A stretch of 64,000 bases of DNA from Neoroseomonas eburnea (GCF_018129005.1 NZ_JAAEDL010000001.1:248001-312000); one strand, 5' to 3'. Numbered from the stretch's first letter, positions 9,814-22,974 are shown. Program-made: numbers and translations. Notes: a model not told the origin generated them from the letters alone.

Positions 9814-10500
9814 TCAGTGGTGCCCCCCGTGTCCGTGGTGGTGCTCCACCTGCTTCGGCTTCGCCTCCTCGGGCGCCGGCGGGCGGGCGATGCCGATCTC
9901 CTTCAGTCCCGCGCCCAGCGGCACGGCGCGGAGGGAAACGGAGCCCGCGCGCGCGACCTGCTCGGCGATGTTCTGCCGGCGCGTGCCCGGCCGCGTCCGG
10001 TGCGTCAGCACGATCGCGCCGATCATCGCCACCAGCAGGATCAGGCCGCAGGCCTGAAACAGGTAGACGTAGTCCGTGTAGAGGATCTGCCCGAGCGCCT
10101 CGGCATTCGTCACCCCGGCCGGCGCGGGGTTCACCCGCAGCGCCGCCGCCTCCGGCGCGAAGCGCCAGGCGCCGACGACCATCACCAGTTCGAGGAACAG
10201 GATGCCGCCGACCACGGCCCCGATCGGCGCGTAGCGCTGGAAGCCCTCGCGCAACTGCGCGAAGTCGATGTCCAGCATCATCACGACGAAGAGGAAGAGC
10301 ACCGCGACCGCACCGACGTAGACGATGACCAGGATCATCGCCAGGAATTCCGCCCCTGCGATCAGGAACAGCGCCGCGGCGTTGAAGAAGGCCAGGATCA
10401 GGAACAGCACGCTGTGCACGGGGTTGCGGCTGGTCACCACCATGACGGCGGATGCGATCAGGATGGCGGCGAAGACGTAGAAGGCGAGAGCGGCGATCAC
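9814..10500 (-). CDS. nuoJ: NADH-quinone oxidoreductase subunit J with His-rich tail
   Basis: The 228-residue membrane subunit of complex I has five hydrophobic helices in its first 160 residues and the family segment [20 protein letters not shown] (about residues 58-77), which bears the pi-bulge helix important for coupling. The C-terminal 60 residues are a hydrophilic extension ending in HHHGHGGHH, which is not part of the family core. The gap to nuoI (58 bases) is one of the larger ones in the operon. Confidence 0.94.
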   Translation of the reverse strand: MIAALAFYVFAAILIASAVMVVTSRNPVHSVLFLILAFFNAAALFLIAGAEFLAMILVIVYVGAVAVLFLFVVMMLDIDFAQLREGFQRYAPIGAVVGGILFLELVMVVGAWRFAPEAAALRVNPAPAGVTNAEALGQILYTDYVYLFQACGLILLVAMIGAIVLTHRTRPGTRRQNIAEQVARAGSVSLRAVPLGAGLKEIGIARPPAPEEAKPKQVEHHHGHGGHH

Positions 10501-10558
10501 GGGCTCTCTCCTTCCTGGGGCAGTCGGGTCATGGTCGGGTCCTGCTGGGCCGCGGTGG

Positions 10559-11047
10559 TCAGCGGTACGGGGCGTCGAGGCGGAGCCGCTCGGCGAGCAT
10601 CGGCTCCCAGCGGTCGCCGTTATCGAGCAGCTTCTCCTTGGTGTAGATCAGCTCCTCGCGGGTCTCGGCGGCGAACTCCATGTTCGGGCCTTCGACGATG
10701 GCATCGACCGGGCAGGCCTCCTCGCAGAGGCCGCAGTAGATGCACTTCGTCATGTCGATGTCGTAGCGCGTGGTGCGGCGGGATCCGTCCTCGCGCGGCT
10801 CGGCCTCGATGGTGATGGCCTGGGCGGGGCAGACGGCCTCGCACAGCTTGCAGGCGATGCAGCGCTCCTCCCCGTTGGGGTAGCGGCGCAGCGCGTGCTC
10901 CCCCTTGAAGCGGGGCCCGAGCGGCCCGCGCTCATACGGGTAGTTCAGCGTCGCCTTCTTCTTGAAGAAGTACTTCAGCGTCAGCGCCATCCCCGAGACG
11001 AGCTCGGAGAGCAGGAGGCTGCGTGCGGCGCGGTCGAGGGTTGCCAT
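10559..11047 (-). CDS. nuoI: NADH-quinone oxidoreductase subunit I (two 4Fe-4S clusters)
   Basis: The 162-residue ferredoxin-like subunit passes electrons from the peripheral arm toward NuoB. It shows two 4Fe-4S binding motifs: [12 protein letters not shown] (about residues 63-74) and [12 protein letters not shown] (about residues 102-113). Length and spacing are normal for alphaproteobacterial NuoI. Confidence 0.97.
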   Translation of the reverse strand: MATLDRAARSLLLSELVSGMALTLKYFFKKKATLNYPYERGPLGPRFKGEHALRRYPNGEERCIACKLCEAVCPAQAITIEAEPREDGSRRTTRYDIDMTKCIYCGLCEEACPVDAIVEGPNMEFAAETREELIYTKEKLLDNGDRWEPMLAERLRLDAPYR

Positions 11048-11060
11048 GGTCAGAGCCCCA

Positions 11061-12074
11061 TCAAGCCGGCAGCCAGCCGGTCAGCTTCAGCACCGCCGCC
11101 GTGATGACCAGCCACACCAGGCTGAAAGGCAGGAACACCTTCCAGCCCAGGCGCATGAGCTGGTCGTAGCGGTAGCGCGGGAAGGTCGCGCGGACCCAGA
11201 TGAACGTGAACAGGCAGAGGCAGATCTTGGCCACGAACCAGATCGGCCCCGGCACCCAGTTGAAAGGCGCGATGTCGATCGGCGGCAGCCACCCGCCCAG
11301 GAACAGGATCGTCGTCAGCGACGACATCAGGATCATGTTCGCGTATTCGCCGAGGAAGAACAGCGCGAAGGACATCGAGCTGTATTCGACGAAGAAGCCG
11401 GCGACGAGCTCGGACTCGCCTTCCGGCAGGTCGAAGGGCGCGCGGTTGGTCTCCGCCAGCGTCGAGATGAAGAAGATGATGAACATCGGGAACAGCGGAA
11501 TGGCGAACCACACATTCTGCTGCGCCCGGACCACCTCGGTCAGGTTGAGCGAGCCGACGCAGAGCAGCACGGTCACGATCACGAAGCCCATCGAGACTTC
11601 GTAGGAGACCATCTGCGCGGCCGAACGCAGCGCGCCGAGGAAGGCGTATTTCGAGTTCGACGCCCAGCCCGCGATGATCACGCCGTAGACGCCGAGCGAG
11701 CTGATCGCGAAGAGGTACAGCACGCCGACATTGATGTCGGCGATCGCCCAGCCGTCGTTCACCGGGATGACCGCCCAGGCCAGCATCGCCAGCGTGAAGG
11801 TCAGCATCGGCGCCAGCAGGAAGAGGACCCGGTTCGCGCCAGCGGGCACGATGGTCTCCTTCATCAGCATCTTGATGGCATCGGCGAAGGGCTGCAGCAG
11901 GCCGAAGGGACCGACCACGTTCGGCCCCTTCCGCATCTGCATCGCCGCCAACACCTTGCGTTCCGCATAGGTGAGGTAGGCGACGCCGATCAGCAGCGGC
12001 ACCAGCAGCGCCAGCGCCTTCACGACGGTCAGGATCAGGATCCCGATCGGGTGGGTGAAGAAGAAGTCCATCAC
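11061..12074 (-). CDS. nuoH: NADH-quinone oxidoreductase subunit H
   Basis: This 337-residue membrane subunit forms the quinone chamber where the peripheral arm joins the membrane arm. The motifs [18 protein letters not shown] (about residues 38-55) and [20 protein letters not shown] (about residues 208-227) are signature NuoH loops facing the quinone site. It starts one base after the nuoG stop. Confidence 0.97.
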   Translation of the reverse strand: MMDFFFTHPIGILILTVVKALALLVPLLIGVAYLTYAERKVLAAMQMRKGPNVVGPFGLLQPFADAIKMLMKETIVPAGANRVLFLLAPMLTFTLAMLAWAVIPVNDGWAIADINVGVLYLFAISSLGVYGVIIAGWASNSKYAFLGALRSAAQMVSYEVSMGFVIVTVLLCVGSLNLTEVVRAQQNVWFAIPLFPMFIIFFISTLAETNRAPFDLPEGESELVAGFFVEYSSMSFALFFLGEYANMILMSSLTTILFLGGWLPPIDIAPFNWVPGPIWFVAKICLCLFTFIWVRATFPRYRYDQLMRLGWKVFLPFSLVWLVITAAVLKLTGWLPA

Positions 12075-12075
12075 G

Positions 12076-14121
12076 TCACTCCGCCGCCAGCGCCGGTGCC
12101 GGCCCGTAGACCGCGGCGCATTGCGCCATCACGTCCGACGCCCGGCTGATCACGTCCGCCAGGTGATAGACCGGGATCGGCAGCGCGAAGGCCATGGTGT
12201 TGACCGCGCCGGCATCGCCTGCCGGGCCGGTCGCGTCGGTGCAGCCGCCGCGCGCCACCTCCCCCACTCGCGAGAAGACCGCGCTTGCTTCCGCCAGCCG
12301 CGCGCGCAGGGCATCCGCATCGGCATAGGGCAGTGTCTTGCCGACGCCCTCGCTGAAGGCGCGGATGATGCGCCAGTCCTCCTTCGCCTCGCCCGGCGGG
12401 AAGATCGCCAGGCGCCCGCGCTGCGCACGACCTTCGGTGTTCACCCAGGTCGCGTCCTTCTCGGTATAGGCTGCGCCGGGAAGGATGACGTCGGCGCGCG
12501 CCGCCATCGCATCGCCGTGGTGCCCCTGGTAGATCACGAAGGTGCCCGCGGGGATGCGCGCCGGGTCGAAGCCGTCCGCATTCAGCAGCCACATCGCATC
12601 GACGCCGCCGGCCAGCATCGCCTTGAGGTCCTTGCCGCCCTGCCCCGGCACGAAGCCGAGTTCCAGCGCGCCGGCCTGCCCGCCGAACAGGTGCAGCAGG
12701 TTGAAGCCGTGCCAGTCGGGCGTCAGCATCCCGGTCTCGGCGGCGATCTTCCAGGCCGCGGCCAGCACCGCCGCGCCATCCGGCCGCTGCAGCGCGCCGC
12801 GGCCGAGGATCAGCATCGGCTTCCGCGCCGCCTTCAGCGTCTCGAGGAAGGCCGAACCTTCCAGCGCCGCCAGGTTCCCGCCCAGATGCTGCGCCGGGTA
12901 GGTCAGGTCCACGCCACGCGGGCCGACGAAGCCCACGGGGAATCCGCCCGCCGTCCAGCGCTTGCGGATGCGCGCATTCAGCACAGGCGCCTCGCGGCGC
13001 ACGTCGCAGCCGATGATCAGCAGCGCATCCGCCTCGTCGATGCCGGCGATGGTGGTGTTGAAGCGCCAGAAATCCGGCCGGCTCGCATCGATCGCCGCGA
13101 AATCGTCGCGGCAGTCGAGGTTCGCCGAGCCATAGGCCGCCATCAGATCTTTCAGCGCGATGGTGCTTTCCGCATCCGCCAGCGCGCCGGCCACCGCGCC
13201 GATCCGCTCACCCGGCAGGGCGGACAGCCTGTTGGCGATCGCCGCGAAGGCTTCCGGCCAGGTCGCCGGCGTCAGCTTGCCGTCCTTCCTCACCCAGGGC
13301 CGGTCCAGCCGCCGCCGCTTCAGCCCGTCGAAGGAGAATCGGCCGCGATCGGCCATCCATTCCTCGTTCACCGCCTCATTGACGCGGGGGATGATGCGCA
13401 GCACCTCCGGCCCGCGCGCATCGACGCGGATATTCGCGCCGACCGCGTCCAGCACGTCGATGCTGTCGGTCTTCTTCAGCTCCCACGGCCGTGACACATA
13501 GGCATAGGGCCGCGAGGTCAGCGCGCCGACCGGACAGATGTCGATCAGGTTGCCGGAGAGCTCGGAGGTCAGCGCCTTCTCGACATAGGTGCCGATCTCG
13601 AGGTTCTCGCCACGGTTGGTCCCGCCCAGTTCCGGCGTGCCGGCCACCTCCGCCGAGAAGCGGACGCAGCGCGTGCACTGGATGCAGCGCGTCATCACCG
13701 TCTTGATGAGAGGACCGATATCCTTGTCCTTCACCGCCCGCTTGGGTTCCTGGTAGCGCGACCTGTCCGAGCCATAGGCATAGGCCTGGTCCTGCAGGTC
13801 GCACTCGCCGCCCTGGTCGCAGATCGGGCAGTCGAGCGGGTGGTTGATCAGCAGGAATTCCATCACGCCGCGGCGCGCATTGCGCACCACCGGCGTGTCG
13901 GTGAACACCTTCATCCCGTCCATGACGGGATAGGCGCAGGAGGCGACGGGCTTCGGCGCCTTCTCCACCTCGACCAGGCACATGCGGCAATTGCCCGCGA
14001 CGGACAGCCGCTCATGGTAGCAGAAGCGCGGGATCTCCTTCCCCGCCGCCTCGCAGGCCTGCAGCACGGAGGCGCCGTTCGGCACCTCGACCTCGATACC
14101 GTCAACCGTGACCTTCGCCAT
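12076..14121 (-). CDS. nuoG: NADH-quinone oxidoreductase subunit G
   Basis: The 681-residue peripheral-arm subunit carries several Fe-S clusters. The N-terminal 2Fe-2S ligands lie in [19 protein letters not shown] (about residues 34-52) and a later Cys at about 67; [18 protein letters not shown] (about residues 94-111) and [12 protein letters not shown] (about residues 144-155) bind further clusters. The rest is a molybdopterin-oxidoreductase-like fold without cofactor. The length is typical of alphaproteobacterial and mitochondrial 75-kDa subunits, shorter than E. coli NuoG. Confidence 0.97.
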   Translation of the reverse strand: MAKVTVDGIEVEVPNGASVLQACEAAGKEIPRFCYHERLSVAGNCRMCLVEVEKAPKPVASCAYPVMDGMKVFTDTPVVRNARRGVMEFLLINHPLDCPICDQGGECDLQDQAYAYGSDRSRYQEPKRAVKDKDIGPLIKTVMTRCIQCTRCVRFSAEVAGTPELGGTNRGENLEIGTYVEKALTSELSGNLIDICPVGALTSRPYAYVSRPWELKKTDSIDVLDAVGANIRVDARGPEVLRIIPRVNEAVNEEWMADRGRFSFDGLKRRRLDRPWVRKDGKLTPATWPEAFAAIANRLSALPGERIGAVAGALADAESTIALKDLMAAYGSANLDCRDDFAAIDASRPDFWRFNTTIAGIDEADALLIIGCDVRREAPVLNARIRKRWTAGGFPVGFVGPRGVDLTYPAQHLGGNLAALEGSAFLETLKAARKPMLILGRGALQRPDGAAVLAAAWKIAAETGMLTPDWHGFNLLHLFGGQAGALELGFVPGQGGKDLKAMLAGGVDAMWLLNADGFDPARIPAGTFVIYQGHHGDAMAARADVILPGAAYTEKDATWVNTEGRAQRGRLAIFPPGEAKEDWRIIRAFSEGVGKTLPYADADALRARLAEASAVFSRVGEVARGGCTDATGPAGDAGAVNTMAFALPIPVYHLADVISRASDVMAQCAAVYGPAPALAAE

Positions 14122-14127
14122 CGCCGC

Positions 14128-15423
14128 TTACTCCGCGGCCATGCGCGTGTGCCGCGCCTTGTAGGCCATGATGCGTTCTTCCATCAGCGGCCGGAAATGC
14201 CGGATCAGCCCCTGCACCGGCCAGACGCCGCCATCGGCGAGCGCGCAGATCGTGTTGCCCTCGATGCGCCGCGTGACGTTCTCGAGCAGGTCGATCTCCT
14301 CGATCTCCGCATTGCCTTCGACCATGCGGTTCATCAGGCGCATCTGCCAGCCCATGCCTTCGCGGCAGGGCGTGCATTGGCCGCAGCTCTCATGCTTGTA
14401 GAAGGCCGCGAGCCGCGCGATCGCCTTGATGATGTCGGTGGACTTGTCCATCACGATCACCGCCGCGGTGCCAAGACCCGACTTGTGCTCGCGCAGCGCG
14501 TCGAAATCCATCAGCACGTCGTCGCAGATGTGCTTCGGCAGCAGTGGCGTGGACGACCCGCCCGGGATCACGCAGAGCAGGTTGTCCCACCCGCCCCGCA
14601 CCCCGCCGGCGTGCCGCTCGATGAGCTCCCGCATCGGGATGCTCATCTCCTCCTCGACATTGCAGGGCTTGTTCACATGGCCCTGGATGCAGAAGAGCTT
14701 GGTGCCCGAGTTCTTCGGCCGCCCGAAGGAGCTGAACCAGGAGGCGCCGCGCCGCAGGATGGTCGGCACCACGGCGATGGTCTCGACGTTGTTCACCGTG
14801 GTCGGGCAGCCATAGAGCCCGACGGCCGCCGGGAATGGCGGCTTCAGCCGCGGCATGCCCTTCTTGCCTTCGAGGCTCTCGATCAGCGCCGTCTCTTCGC
14901 CGCAGATGTAGGCCCCTGCCCCGCGATGCAGGTACAGGTCGAAATCCCATCCCGAACCGGCGGCATTCCTGCCGAGCAGTCCCGCCTCATAGGCCTCGTC
15001 GATCGCGGCCTGGAGCACGACGCTCTCGTTGTAGAACTCGCCGCGGATGTAGATGTAGGCCGCATGGGCGCCCATGCCGAAGGCCGCCAGCAGGCAGCCC
15101 TCAATCAGCGTGTGCGGGTCGTGGCGGACGATGTCCCTGTCCTTGCAGGTGCCGGGCTCGGATTCGTCGCAGTTCACGACCAGATAGGACGGCCGGCCAT
15201 CCGACTGCTTCGGCATGAAGGACCACTTCATGCCGGTCGGGAAGCCGGCGCCGCCGCGCCCGCGCAGGCCGGAACTCTTCATCTCCTCGACGATCCAGTC
15301 GCGGCCCTTGGCGATGATGCCGGCCGTGCCGTCCCAATTGCCGCGCCTGCGCGCCGCTTCGAGGTTCCAGGGCTGCGCACCGTAGAGATTGGTGAAGATG
15401 CGATCCTTGTCGGCCAGAGCCAT
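14128..15423 (-). CDS. nuoF: NADH-quinone oxidoreductase subunit F
   Basis: The 431-residue subunit binds NADH and FMN and starts the electron chain. Motifs seen are [16 protein letters not shown] (NADH/FMN, about residues 53-68), [13 protein letters not shown] (about residues 84-96), [18 protein letters not shown] (about residues 171-188) and the 4Fe-4S motif [12 protein letters not shown] (about residue 345). It is preceded 3 bases upstream by nuoE. Confidence 0.97.
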   Translation of the reverse strand: MALADKDRIFTNLYGAQPWNLEAARRRGNWDGTAGIIAKGRDWIVEEMKSSGLRGRGGAGFPTGMKWSFMPKQSDGRPSYLVVNCDESEPGTCKDRDIVRHDPHTLIEGCLLAAFGMGAHAAYIYIRGEFYNESVVLQAAIDEAYEAGLLGRNAAGSGWDFDLYLHRGAGAYICGEETALIESLEGKKGMPRLKPPFPAAVGLYGCPTTVNNVETIAVVPTILRRGASWFSSFGRPKNSGTKLFCIQGHVNKPCNVEEEMSIPMRELIERHAGGVRGGWDNLLCVIPGGSSTPLLPKHICDDVLMDFDALREHKSGLGTAAVIVMDKSTDIIKAIARLAAFYKHESCGQCTPCREGMGWQMRLMNRMVEGNAEIEEIDLLENVTRRIEGNTICALADGGVWPVQGLIRHFRPLMEERIMAYKARHTRMAAE

Positions 15424-15426
15424 CGC

Positions 15427-16050
15427 TTATTCCCCCGCCGCCGGCACGTCGGTCAGCACCAGCGGCCCGCCTTCCGGTGCGCTGTTCAGCCGCCCGATGG
15501 AACTGCCCGGCTTCGGCCGCTCGCCGCGCTTGAGCGCCTCGATCAGCGCGACCGTGCGCTCATAGTCGAGGTCCTCGTAGAAATCGTCGTCGACCTGCAG
15601 GATCGGAGCGTTCACGCAGGCGCCGAGGCATTCCACCTCGGTCATGGTGAACATCCCGTCCTCGCTGGTGTCGCCATAGTGCTTCACGCCGCCGGCGTCC
15701 TTGCAGGCGCGCAGCACCTCGTCCGATCCGCGCAGCCAGCACGGCGTCGTGCCGCACACCTGCAGGTGGTACTTGCCCACCGGCCTGGTGTTGAACATGA
15801 AGTAGAAGGTCGCGACCTCGTAGACGCGGATGGGCGGCATGCCGAGGCGTTCGGCCACCGCATCCATGCCCACCCGCGGCACCCAGCCGCTGTCGGTCTG
15901 CCGCTTCATCTGCTTCTGCACGACATAGAGCAGCGGGATCACCGCGCTCGCCTGCTTCCCTTCCGGATAGCGGGCGACGATCTTGGCGATCTGCGCCTCG
16001 CTCTCCGCGTCGAAGGCGAAGCTCGTCGGCTCCTCATGATGCGTAGTCAC
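15427..16050 (-). CDS. nuoE: NADH-quinone oxidoreductase subunit E
   Basis: The 207-residue thioredoxin-fold subunit carries the N1a 2Fe-2S cluster. Its ligands are visible as [10 protein letters not shown] (C-x4-C) and [11 protein letters not shown] (C-x3-C). The frame extends upstream into nuoD, but the GTG at 16050 overlaps the nuoD stop as GTGA and gives the expected N terminus, so coupled translation is likely. Confidence 0.95.
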   Translation of the reverse strand: MTTHHEEPTSFAFDAESEAQIAKIVARYPEGKQASAVIPLLYVVQKQMKRQTDSGWVPRVGMDAVAERLGMPPIRVYEVATFYFMFNTRPVGKYHLQVCGTTPCWLRGSDEVLRACKDAGGVKHYGDTSEDGMFTMTEVECLGACVNAPILQVDDDFYEDLDYERTVALIEALKRGERPKPGSSIGRLNSAPEGGPLVLTDVPAAGE

Positions 16051-17273
16051 CGGTCGATCTCCCCGAACACCACGTCGAGCGAACCGATGATCGCCACGGC
16101 GTCGGCCAGCATGTGCCCCTTGGACAGCACCTCCATCGCCTGGAGATGCGCGTAACCCGGCGAGCGGATCTTGCAGCGGTACGGCCTGTTCGTGCCGTCC
16201 GCCACGAGATAGACGCCGAACTCGCCCTTCGGCGCCTCCGTCACCGTGTAGGTCGCGCCTTCCGGCACGTGATACCCTTCGGTGTAGAGCTTGAAGTGAT
16301 GGATGAGCGCCTCCATCGAGCGCTTCATCTCGGAACGCTTCGGCGGCGCGATCTTGTTGTCCTGCACCTTCACCGGACCCGGCTTCATCTGAGCGAGGCA
16401 CTGGTGAACGATCTTCAGGCTTTCCTTCATCTCGAGCATGCGCACGAGATAGCGGTCGTAGCAGTCGCCGCGCGTGCCGACGGGCACGTCGAACTCCATG
16501 CGGTCATAGACGTCGTAGGGCTGCGCCTTGCGCAGGTCCCATGCGCAACCGGAGGCGCGCAGGCAGGGCCCCGAGAACCCCCACTCGATCGCCTGCTCCG
16601 CCGTCATCACGCCGATATCGACCGTGCGCTGCTTGAAGATGCGGTTCTCGCTCAGCAGCCGCTCGAGATCGTCCATGAAGGCCGGGAACTTGACGGCCCA
16701 GTCCTTGATCCTGCCCTCGAGGCCCGCCGGCAGGTCCTTCGCCACCCCGCCCGGACGGAAGTAGTTCGCATGGTAGTGGCTGCCCGAGACGTTCTCGTAG
16801 AATTCCAGCAGCGTCTCGCGCTGCTCGAAGCCCCAGAGCGCCGGCGTGATGGCGCCGCAGTCCAGCGCGTAGGTGGTGATGTTGAGCAGGTGGTTCAGCA
16901 GCCGCGACAACTCGGCGAAGAGTACGCGGATGTACTGCGCGCGCTCCGGCACCTCGATGCCGAGCAGGCGCTCCGTCGCGATGGCGAAGGAATGCTCCAT
17001 GCTCATCGGCGCGACGTAGTCGAGTCGGTCGAAATACGGCAGCGCCTGGATGTAGGTCTTGTGCTCGATCAGCTTCTCGGTGCCGCGATGCAGCAGGCCG
17101 ACATGCGGATCGGCGCGCTCCACCACCTCGCCCTTCATCTCCAGCACCAGGCGAAGCACGCCGTGCGCGGCCGGATGCTGCGGGCCGAAATTGATGGTGT
17201 GGCTGTCGACCTCTATGGCCCGCGTCACGGACTCGGCGGCCTCGCCGGCGGGGATGATCGCCTGGCTGCTCAT
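16047..17273 (-). CDS. nuoD: NADH-quinone oxidoreductase subunit D
   Basis: The 408-residue 49-kDa-type subunit lines the quinone pocket with NuoB. Features are [16 protein letters not shown] (about residues 27-42) with the quinone-site His, the [13 protein letters not shown] loop and the end DVVFGEIDR. It is a stand-alone NuoD rather than a NuoCD fusion, as normal in Alphaproteobacteria. It overlaps nuoC by four bases (ATGA). Confidence 0.97.
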   Translation of the reverse strand: MSSQAIIPAGEAAESVTRAIEVDSHTINFGPQHPAAHGVLRLVLEMKGEVVERADPHVGLLHRGTEKLIEHKTYIQALPYFDRLDYVAPMSMEHSFAIATERLLGIEVPERAQYIRVLFAELSRLLNHLLNITTYALDCGAITPALWGFEQRETLLEFYENVSGSHYHANYFRPGGVAKDLPAGLEGRIKDWAVKFPAFMDDLERLLSENRIFKQRTVDIGVMTAEQAIEWGFSGPCLRASGCAWDLRKAQPYDVYDRMEFDVPVGTRGDCYDRYLVRMLEMKESLKIVHQCLAQMKPGPVKVQDNKIAPPKRSEMKRSMEALIHHFKLYTEGYHVPEGATYTVTEAPKGEFGVYLVADGTNRPYRCKIRSPGYAHLQAMEVLSKGHMLADAVAIIGSLDVVFGEIDR

Positions 17274-17935
17274 TCCTTCGGCCCCTCCAGACGGTTGAGG
17301 TGAACCTTCTCATCGCCGGGAAGCGTGGTCATGCCTTCCCAGGGGCTGAGGTAGTCGAAGTTGCGGAATTCCTGCGTGAGCTGCACCGGGCCATAGGCCA
17401 CGCGCTTCAGCTCCTCGTCGTAGCGCAATTCGACGAAGCCGGTCAGCGGGAAGTCCTTGCGCAGCGGATGCCCCTCGAAGCCGTAATCCGTCAGGATGCG
17501 GCGCAGGTCCGGCTGGCCTTCGAAGACCACGCCGTACATGTCCCAGGTCTCGCGCTCGAACCAGGTGGCGCTCGGCCAGATGCCGACGACGGAAGGCACG
17601 CTTGCCACGCCGTCCGTCGTCACGATCACGCGGACGCGGTGGTTATGGGACAGGCTGAGCAGGTTGTAGACGACCTCGAAGCGCTCGGGCTTCTCCGGCC
17701 AATCGACGCCGCAGAGCTCCATGCACTGCTCGAAGGCGAAGCGCGGGTCGTCGCGCAGCAGCAGCATCAGCGGGATCAGCGAGTCGCGCCGTGCGCGCAG
17801 CACCAGCTCGGCGCCCCCGCGGGCGAGTTCGACCTCGGTCACCGCGCCGCCGGCAGCGGCGGCGATCGCCAGCCCCAGCGTGCGCAGCGGGTTCTCGGGC
17901 GCGGCCTCCGCGGCCGCGATCTCGTTCTCAGCCAC
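17270..17935 (-). CDS. nuoC: NADH-quinone oxidoreductase subunit C
   Basis: The 221-residue 30-kDa-type subunit stabilises the quinone module. The family signature [20 protein letters not shown] (about residues 124-143) and the following [13 protein letters not shown] are present. The GTG at 17935, which overlaps the nuoB end by eight bases, was chosen because upstream codons are the nuoB shadow and because residues from it (VAENEIAA) precede the conserved domain at a normal distance. Confidence 0.94.
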   Translation of the reverse strand: MAENEIAAAEAAPENPLRTLGLAIAAAAGGAVTEVELARGGAELVLRARRDSLIPLMLLLRDDPRFAFEQCMELCGVDWPEKPERFEVVYNLLSLSHNHRVRVIVTTDGVASVPSVVGIWPSATWFERETWDMYGVVFEGQPDLRRILTDYGFEGHPLRKDFPLTGFVELRYDEELKRVAYGPVQLTQEFRNFDYLSPWEGMTTLPGDEKVHLNRLEGPKE

Positions 17936-18482
17936 GCAGGATGGTCCCCGTCCGCCGGATCTTCTTCTGCAGCTGCAGGATGCCGTACACGAGCGCCTCG
18001 GCGGTCGGCGGGCAGCCCGGAACATAGACATCCACCGGCACGATGCGGTCGCAGCCGCGCACCACGCTGTAGGAGTAGTGGTAGTACCCGCCGCCGTTCG
18101 CGCAGGACCCCATCGAGATCACCCAGCGCGGCTCCGACATCTGGTCGTAGACCTTGCGCAGCGCGGGGGCCATCTTGTTGGTCAGCGTGCCGGCGACGAT
18201 CATCACGTCCGACTGCCGCGGCGACCCGCGCGGGATCACGCCGAACCGGTCGAGGTCGTAGCGCGCCATGTAGGCGTGGATCATCGGCACCGCGCAGCAG
18301 GCCAGGCCGAAGGTCATCGGCCACAGGCTGCCCGTGCGCGCCCAGTTCACCACCTTGTCGATGTTCGCGACGACGAAGCCCTTGTCCGTCATCTCGTCCG
18401 TCACCGCCTTCACCACCGCGTCCTGCGCGGGGCCGGGGGGCAGCGCGTCCTTGTTCCAGGCGATCTCGCCGGTGCCGCTCAT
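17928..18482 (-). CDS. nuoB: NADH-quinone oxidoreductase subunit B
   Basis: The 184-residue subunit binds the N2 4Fe-4S cluster that reduces quinone. Ligand motifs are [15 protein letters not shown] (tandem Cys), [20 protein letters not shown] and [15 protein letters not shown]. The frame is open to 18521, but the ATG at 18482 lies 8 bases after the nuoA stop with a GGGAG ribosome-binding site formed by the end of nuoA, and matches the usual length. Confidence 0.95.
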   Translation of the reverse strand: MSGTGEIAWNKDALPPGPAQDAVVKAVTDEMTDKGFVVANIDKVVNWARTGSLWPMTFGLACCAVPMIHAYMARYDLDRFGVIPRGSPRQSDVMIVAGTLTNKMAPALRKVYDQMSEPRWVISMGSCANGGGYYHYSYSVVRGCDRIVPVDVYVPGCPPTAEALVYGILQLQKKIRRTGTILRG

Positions 18483-18490
18483 CTGCAGCG

Positions 18491-18859
18491 TCACTCCCAG
18501 TCCAGGGCGCCTTTGCGCCACTCATAGACGAAGCCGACGGTCAGCACGAAGAGGAAGCCCATCATCGAGCCGAAGCCAAGCCAGCCGATATCCCCGAGCG
18601 CGATCGCCCAGGGGAACAGGAACGCCACCTCGAGGTCGAAGATGATGAAGAGGATGGCGACCAGGTAGAATCGCACGTCGAAGCGGTGGCGCGTGTCCTC
18701 GAAGGGCGCGAAGCCGCATTCGTAGGCCGACAGCTTCTCCGCATAGGGCTTCTGCCGCGCCGCGAGGAAGGCGCCGCCGACCATGGCGATAGCGATGCCG
18801 CCGGCGATGCCGAGGAAGACGAGGATCGGGAAATAGTCTGCCAGCAAGGGCTGGGTCAT
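18491..18859 (-). CDS. nuoA: NADH-quinone oxidoreductase subunit A
   Basis: The 122-residue subunit has three hydrophobic helices. The conserved loop [20 protein letters not shown] (about residues 44-63) carries the Cys that marks the active/deactive switch region in relatives. The ATG at 18859 has a GAGG ribosome-binding site; longer frames would run into the promoter region. It is the first gene of the 17-gene cluster. Confidence 0.95.
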   Translation of the reverse strand: MTQPLLADYFPILVFLGIAGGIAIAMVGGAFLAARQKPYAEKLSAYECGFAPFEDTRHRFDVRFYLVAILFIIFDLEVAFLFPWAIALGDIGWLGFGSMMGFLFVLTVGFVYEWRKGALDWE

Positions 18860-18964
18860 GTGCGCCTCGGTTCTCCCCTGCCCTATTCCGGGCATGACAG
18901 CGCGGCGCCCGGCCTCATGCCGCAGCGCAGCGCGGCCGGACATTAGCCCTGCTCGCGGCGCTTC

Positions 18965-18992
18965 GCCATAGGCCGCGGAAGGGTGTTTTCAA
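18965..18992 (-). promoter_or_regulatory. candidate promoter of the nuo operon
   Basis: On the minus strand TTGAAA (18992-18987) and TATGGC (18970-18965) are 16 bases apart, about 105 bases upstream of nuoA. No other gene lies between. This is a fair vegetative-type match, not proof. Confidence 0.45.
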
Positions 18993-19033
18993 CCTGACTT
19001 GCGATCGAGGCGCGTGGGCCATTGGCGGAAACG

Positions 19034-19068
19034 AAAGCGGCGCCCGGGTTGCCCCGAGGCGCCGCTTT
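19034..19068. terminator. bidirectional terminator between tRNA-Asp and the nuo promoter
   Basis: AAAGCGGCGCC (19034-19044) and GGCGCCGCTTT (19058-19068) form an 11-bp stem with a 13-base loop, and T-rich sequence follows on both strands. It ends tRNA-Asp transcription before the nuo promoter. Confidence 0.75.
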
Positions 19069-19086
19069 TCCTTCGTTTCCGTCGCG

Positions 19087-19163
<77 letters not shown>

Positions 19164-19183
19164 GTGCCCGCGACAGGTGGCGG

Positions 19184-19212
19184 GGGATACGGGCTGGCAC
19201 GGGGATAGTCAA
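19184..19212 (-). promoter_or_regulatory. promoter of tRNA-Asp
   Basis: TTGACT (19212-19207) and TATCCC (19189-19184) are exactly 17 bases apart on the minus strand, with the tRNA 5' end about 20 bases downstream of the -10. This is a near-consensus vegetative promoter. Confidence 0.65.
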
Positions 19213-19331
19213 GCGGGTGATTGCGGTGATTCCGCAGGGGGATGGAGATTGTTCGGGCAGCCACGAAAGGCGCTTCCCGGATGGCCTGACAAGCGATGGC
19301 CGGCAGCTGGCCATGTCGCCCGCCGCCGCGC

Positions 19332-19712
19332 TCATCGGCGAGGCCGGCCCTTGCGCCCCGACGCCGGCCGCTGCCGCGCCGCGGCGACGCGCCGAGCGGC
19401 TGCCAACGCCGCCCTGGCCCAGGCGACGAGCTCCTCCGGATCGTCCAGCAACCGCTCCGGGACCTGCCAGAAGGAGAGGTCGATACTGTCGCTCCCCTTC
19501 TCGTAGCTGAGGGGCGGCGAGGCGGCCGCCTCCGCGAACATCTCCCGGTTGCCGTCGTCGACGCGAAGGTAGAGCACGTCATCGCTGACCATCGCGAGCA
19601 TTGCGCCTTCGCAGAAGACGCCGCTCTTGCCGAACATGCGCCGCATGGTGAGGCGGCCGAGCGGGGCGAGCTGCTCCCGCAGGAAGGCGGCAAAACTGTC
19701 GCTGGCGACCAT
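19332..19712 (-). CDS. TfoX N-terminal-domain protein
   Basis: The 126-residue product is a stand-alone TfoX_N domain, seen from LGRLTMRRMFGKSGVFCEG (about residues 18-36), MLAMVSDDVLYLRVDD (about residues 38-53) and SYEKGSDSIDLSFWQVPE. In gamma-proteobacteria TfoX/Sxy regulates competence, but single-domain relatives in Alphaproteobacteria have no established role. The C-terminal 25 residues are basic and low in complexity. It lies between two tRNA genes. Confidence 0.8.
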   Translation of the reverse strand: MVASDSFAAFLREQLAPLGRLTMRRMFGKSGVFCEGAMLAMVSDDVLYLRVDDGNREMFAEAAASPPLSYEKGSDSIDLSFWQVPERLLDDPEELVAWARAALAAARRVAAARQRPASGRKGRPRR

Positions 19713-19801
19713 GGGCGCCTCCGCGGGTGGTGTCGCCTGCGCTGGGCCGCAGCGCGGCGAAGTCCGACGGGTGCAGCTTCCCCACGCCTCCGGGGAGGGA
19801 G

Positions 19802-19835
19802 ATTGTCTCCGCGCCCGTGCGGGCGCGGAGACAAT
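19802..19835 (-). terminator. strong hairpin after tRNA-Val
   Basis: A perfect 15-bp stem (arms 19802-19816 and 19821-19835) with the loop GTGC directly abuts the tRNA-Val 3' end and includes its discriminator base. No T-run follows. It probably ends or trims the tRNA transcript. Confidence 0.6.
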
Positions 19836-19906
19836 GGGCGCTGACGGGTTCGAACCGCCGACATCCTGTGTGTAAGACAGGCGCTCTACCGCTGAGCTAA
19901 GCGCCC
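19835..19906 (-). tRNA. tRNA-Val (anticodon TAC)
   Basis: The minus strand gives acceptor GGGCGCT with AGCGCCC, D-arm TAGCTCAGCGGTAGAGC, anticodon loop CTTACAC with TAC, and T-arm GGTTCGAACC with discriminator A. CCA is not encoded. A TATAGG -10-like element lies 10-15 bases upstream but the -35 is poor. Confidence 0.96.
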
Positions 19907-19927
19907 TCTGCGAGCCCTATAGCACGA

Positions 19928-19953
19928 AGGGCCGGCCCTTGCGGACCGGCCCT
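19928..19953 (-). terminator. terminator of the HU gene
   Basis: AGGGCCGG (19928-19935) and CCGGCCCT (19946-19953) form an 8-bp stem with a 10-base loop, 23 bases after the HU stop; a short TTCGTGCT follows. It also overlaps the upstream region of tRNA-Val. Confidence 0.5.
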
Positions 19954-19975
19954 CGCATCGTCCCTGCGGACGAAA

Positions 19976-20248
19976 TCAGTTCACGGCGTCCTTCAGGCCC
20001 TTGCCGGCCTTGAAGCGCACCGTCGTGCTGGCGGGGATCTTGATCTCCTCGCCCGTGCGCGGGTTGCGGCCCTTGCCGGCCTTGCGCTTGGAGGTCGAGA
20101 AGGTGCCGAAGCCCACCAGGCGGACTTCCTGCTTCTTCTTCAGGGACTTCTGGATCGCCTCGAACACGGCGTCCACGACGTCCCCGGCCTTCGCCTTCGG
20201 CAGATCGGCCGCCTCGGCGACGGCGGTGATGAGATCCTGCTTGTTCAC
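19976..20248 (-). CDS. hup: DNA-binding protein HU
   Basis: The 90-residue protein is the usual HU length and has the full family signature: start VNKQDLITAVAEAA, the VRLVGFGTFSTSKRKAGKGR DNA-binding arm (about residues 42-61), GRNPRTGEEIKIPA and FKAGKGLKDAVN. HU bends and compacts DNA as a dimer. The start is GTG at 20248 with a strong GGAGGGGG ribosome-binding site; the frame is open upstream but without HU similarity. It lies next to lon, as in many Proteobacteria. Confidence 0.96.
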   Translation of the reverse strand: MNKQDLITAVAEAADLPKAKAGDVVDAVFEAIQKSLKKKQEVRLVGFGTFSTSKRKAGKGRNPRTGEEIKIPASTTVRFKAGKGLKDAVN

Positions 20249-20435
20249 CTGGGTATCCCCCTCCGTTGGTGCGCGGATGACAGGTCGGCGAGTCGGCCGA
20301 CCGGGTCGGGGCGGAGAGTAGGAGCGGCGTTTTCGCACCGTCAACGAGAGACCATCCGATTCGCCGCAGAAAACCGCCATTTTCCGCGCGCCATGCGGCA
20401 GGGATGCAACGCTGGCCTGGGTTTTCCACAGAAAA

Positions 20436-20467
20436 CCCCGGCGAAGCCATGCTCCGCCGGGGCTTTT
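20436..20467 (-). terminator. Rho-independent terminator of lon
   Basis: On the minus strand CCCCGGCG and CGCCGGGG (arms 20455-20462 and 20436-20443) form an 8-bp stem with an 11-base loop, followed by TTTTC and preceded by AAAA. It starts about 25 bases after the lon stop. Confidence 0.75.
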
Positions 20468-20492
20468 CAGACCTCGCCGAGGTCGCGGCGCG

Positions 20493-22898
<2,406 letters not shown>

Positions 22899-22974
22899 GT
22901 GACCTCACTGGGGACAGTCGGCACCCGGCCCGCCCAAGGGGCGGCACGGGCGGGGCGCCACGGCATTCCAGGGG

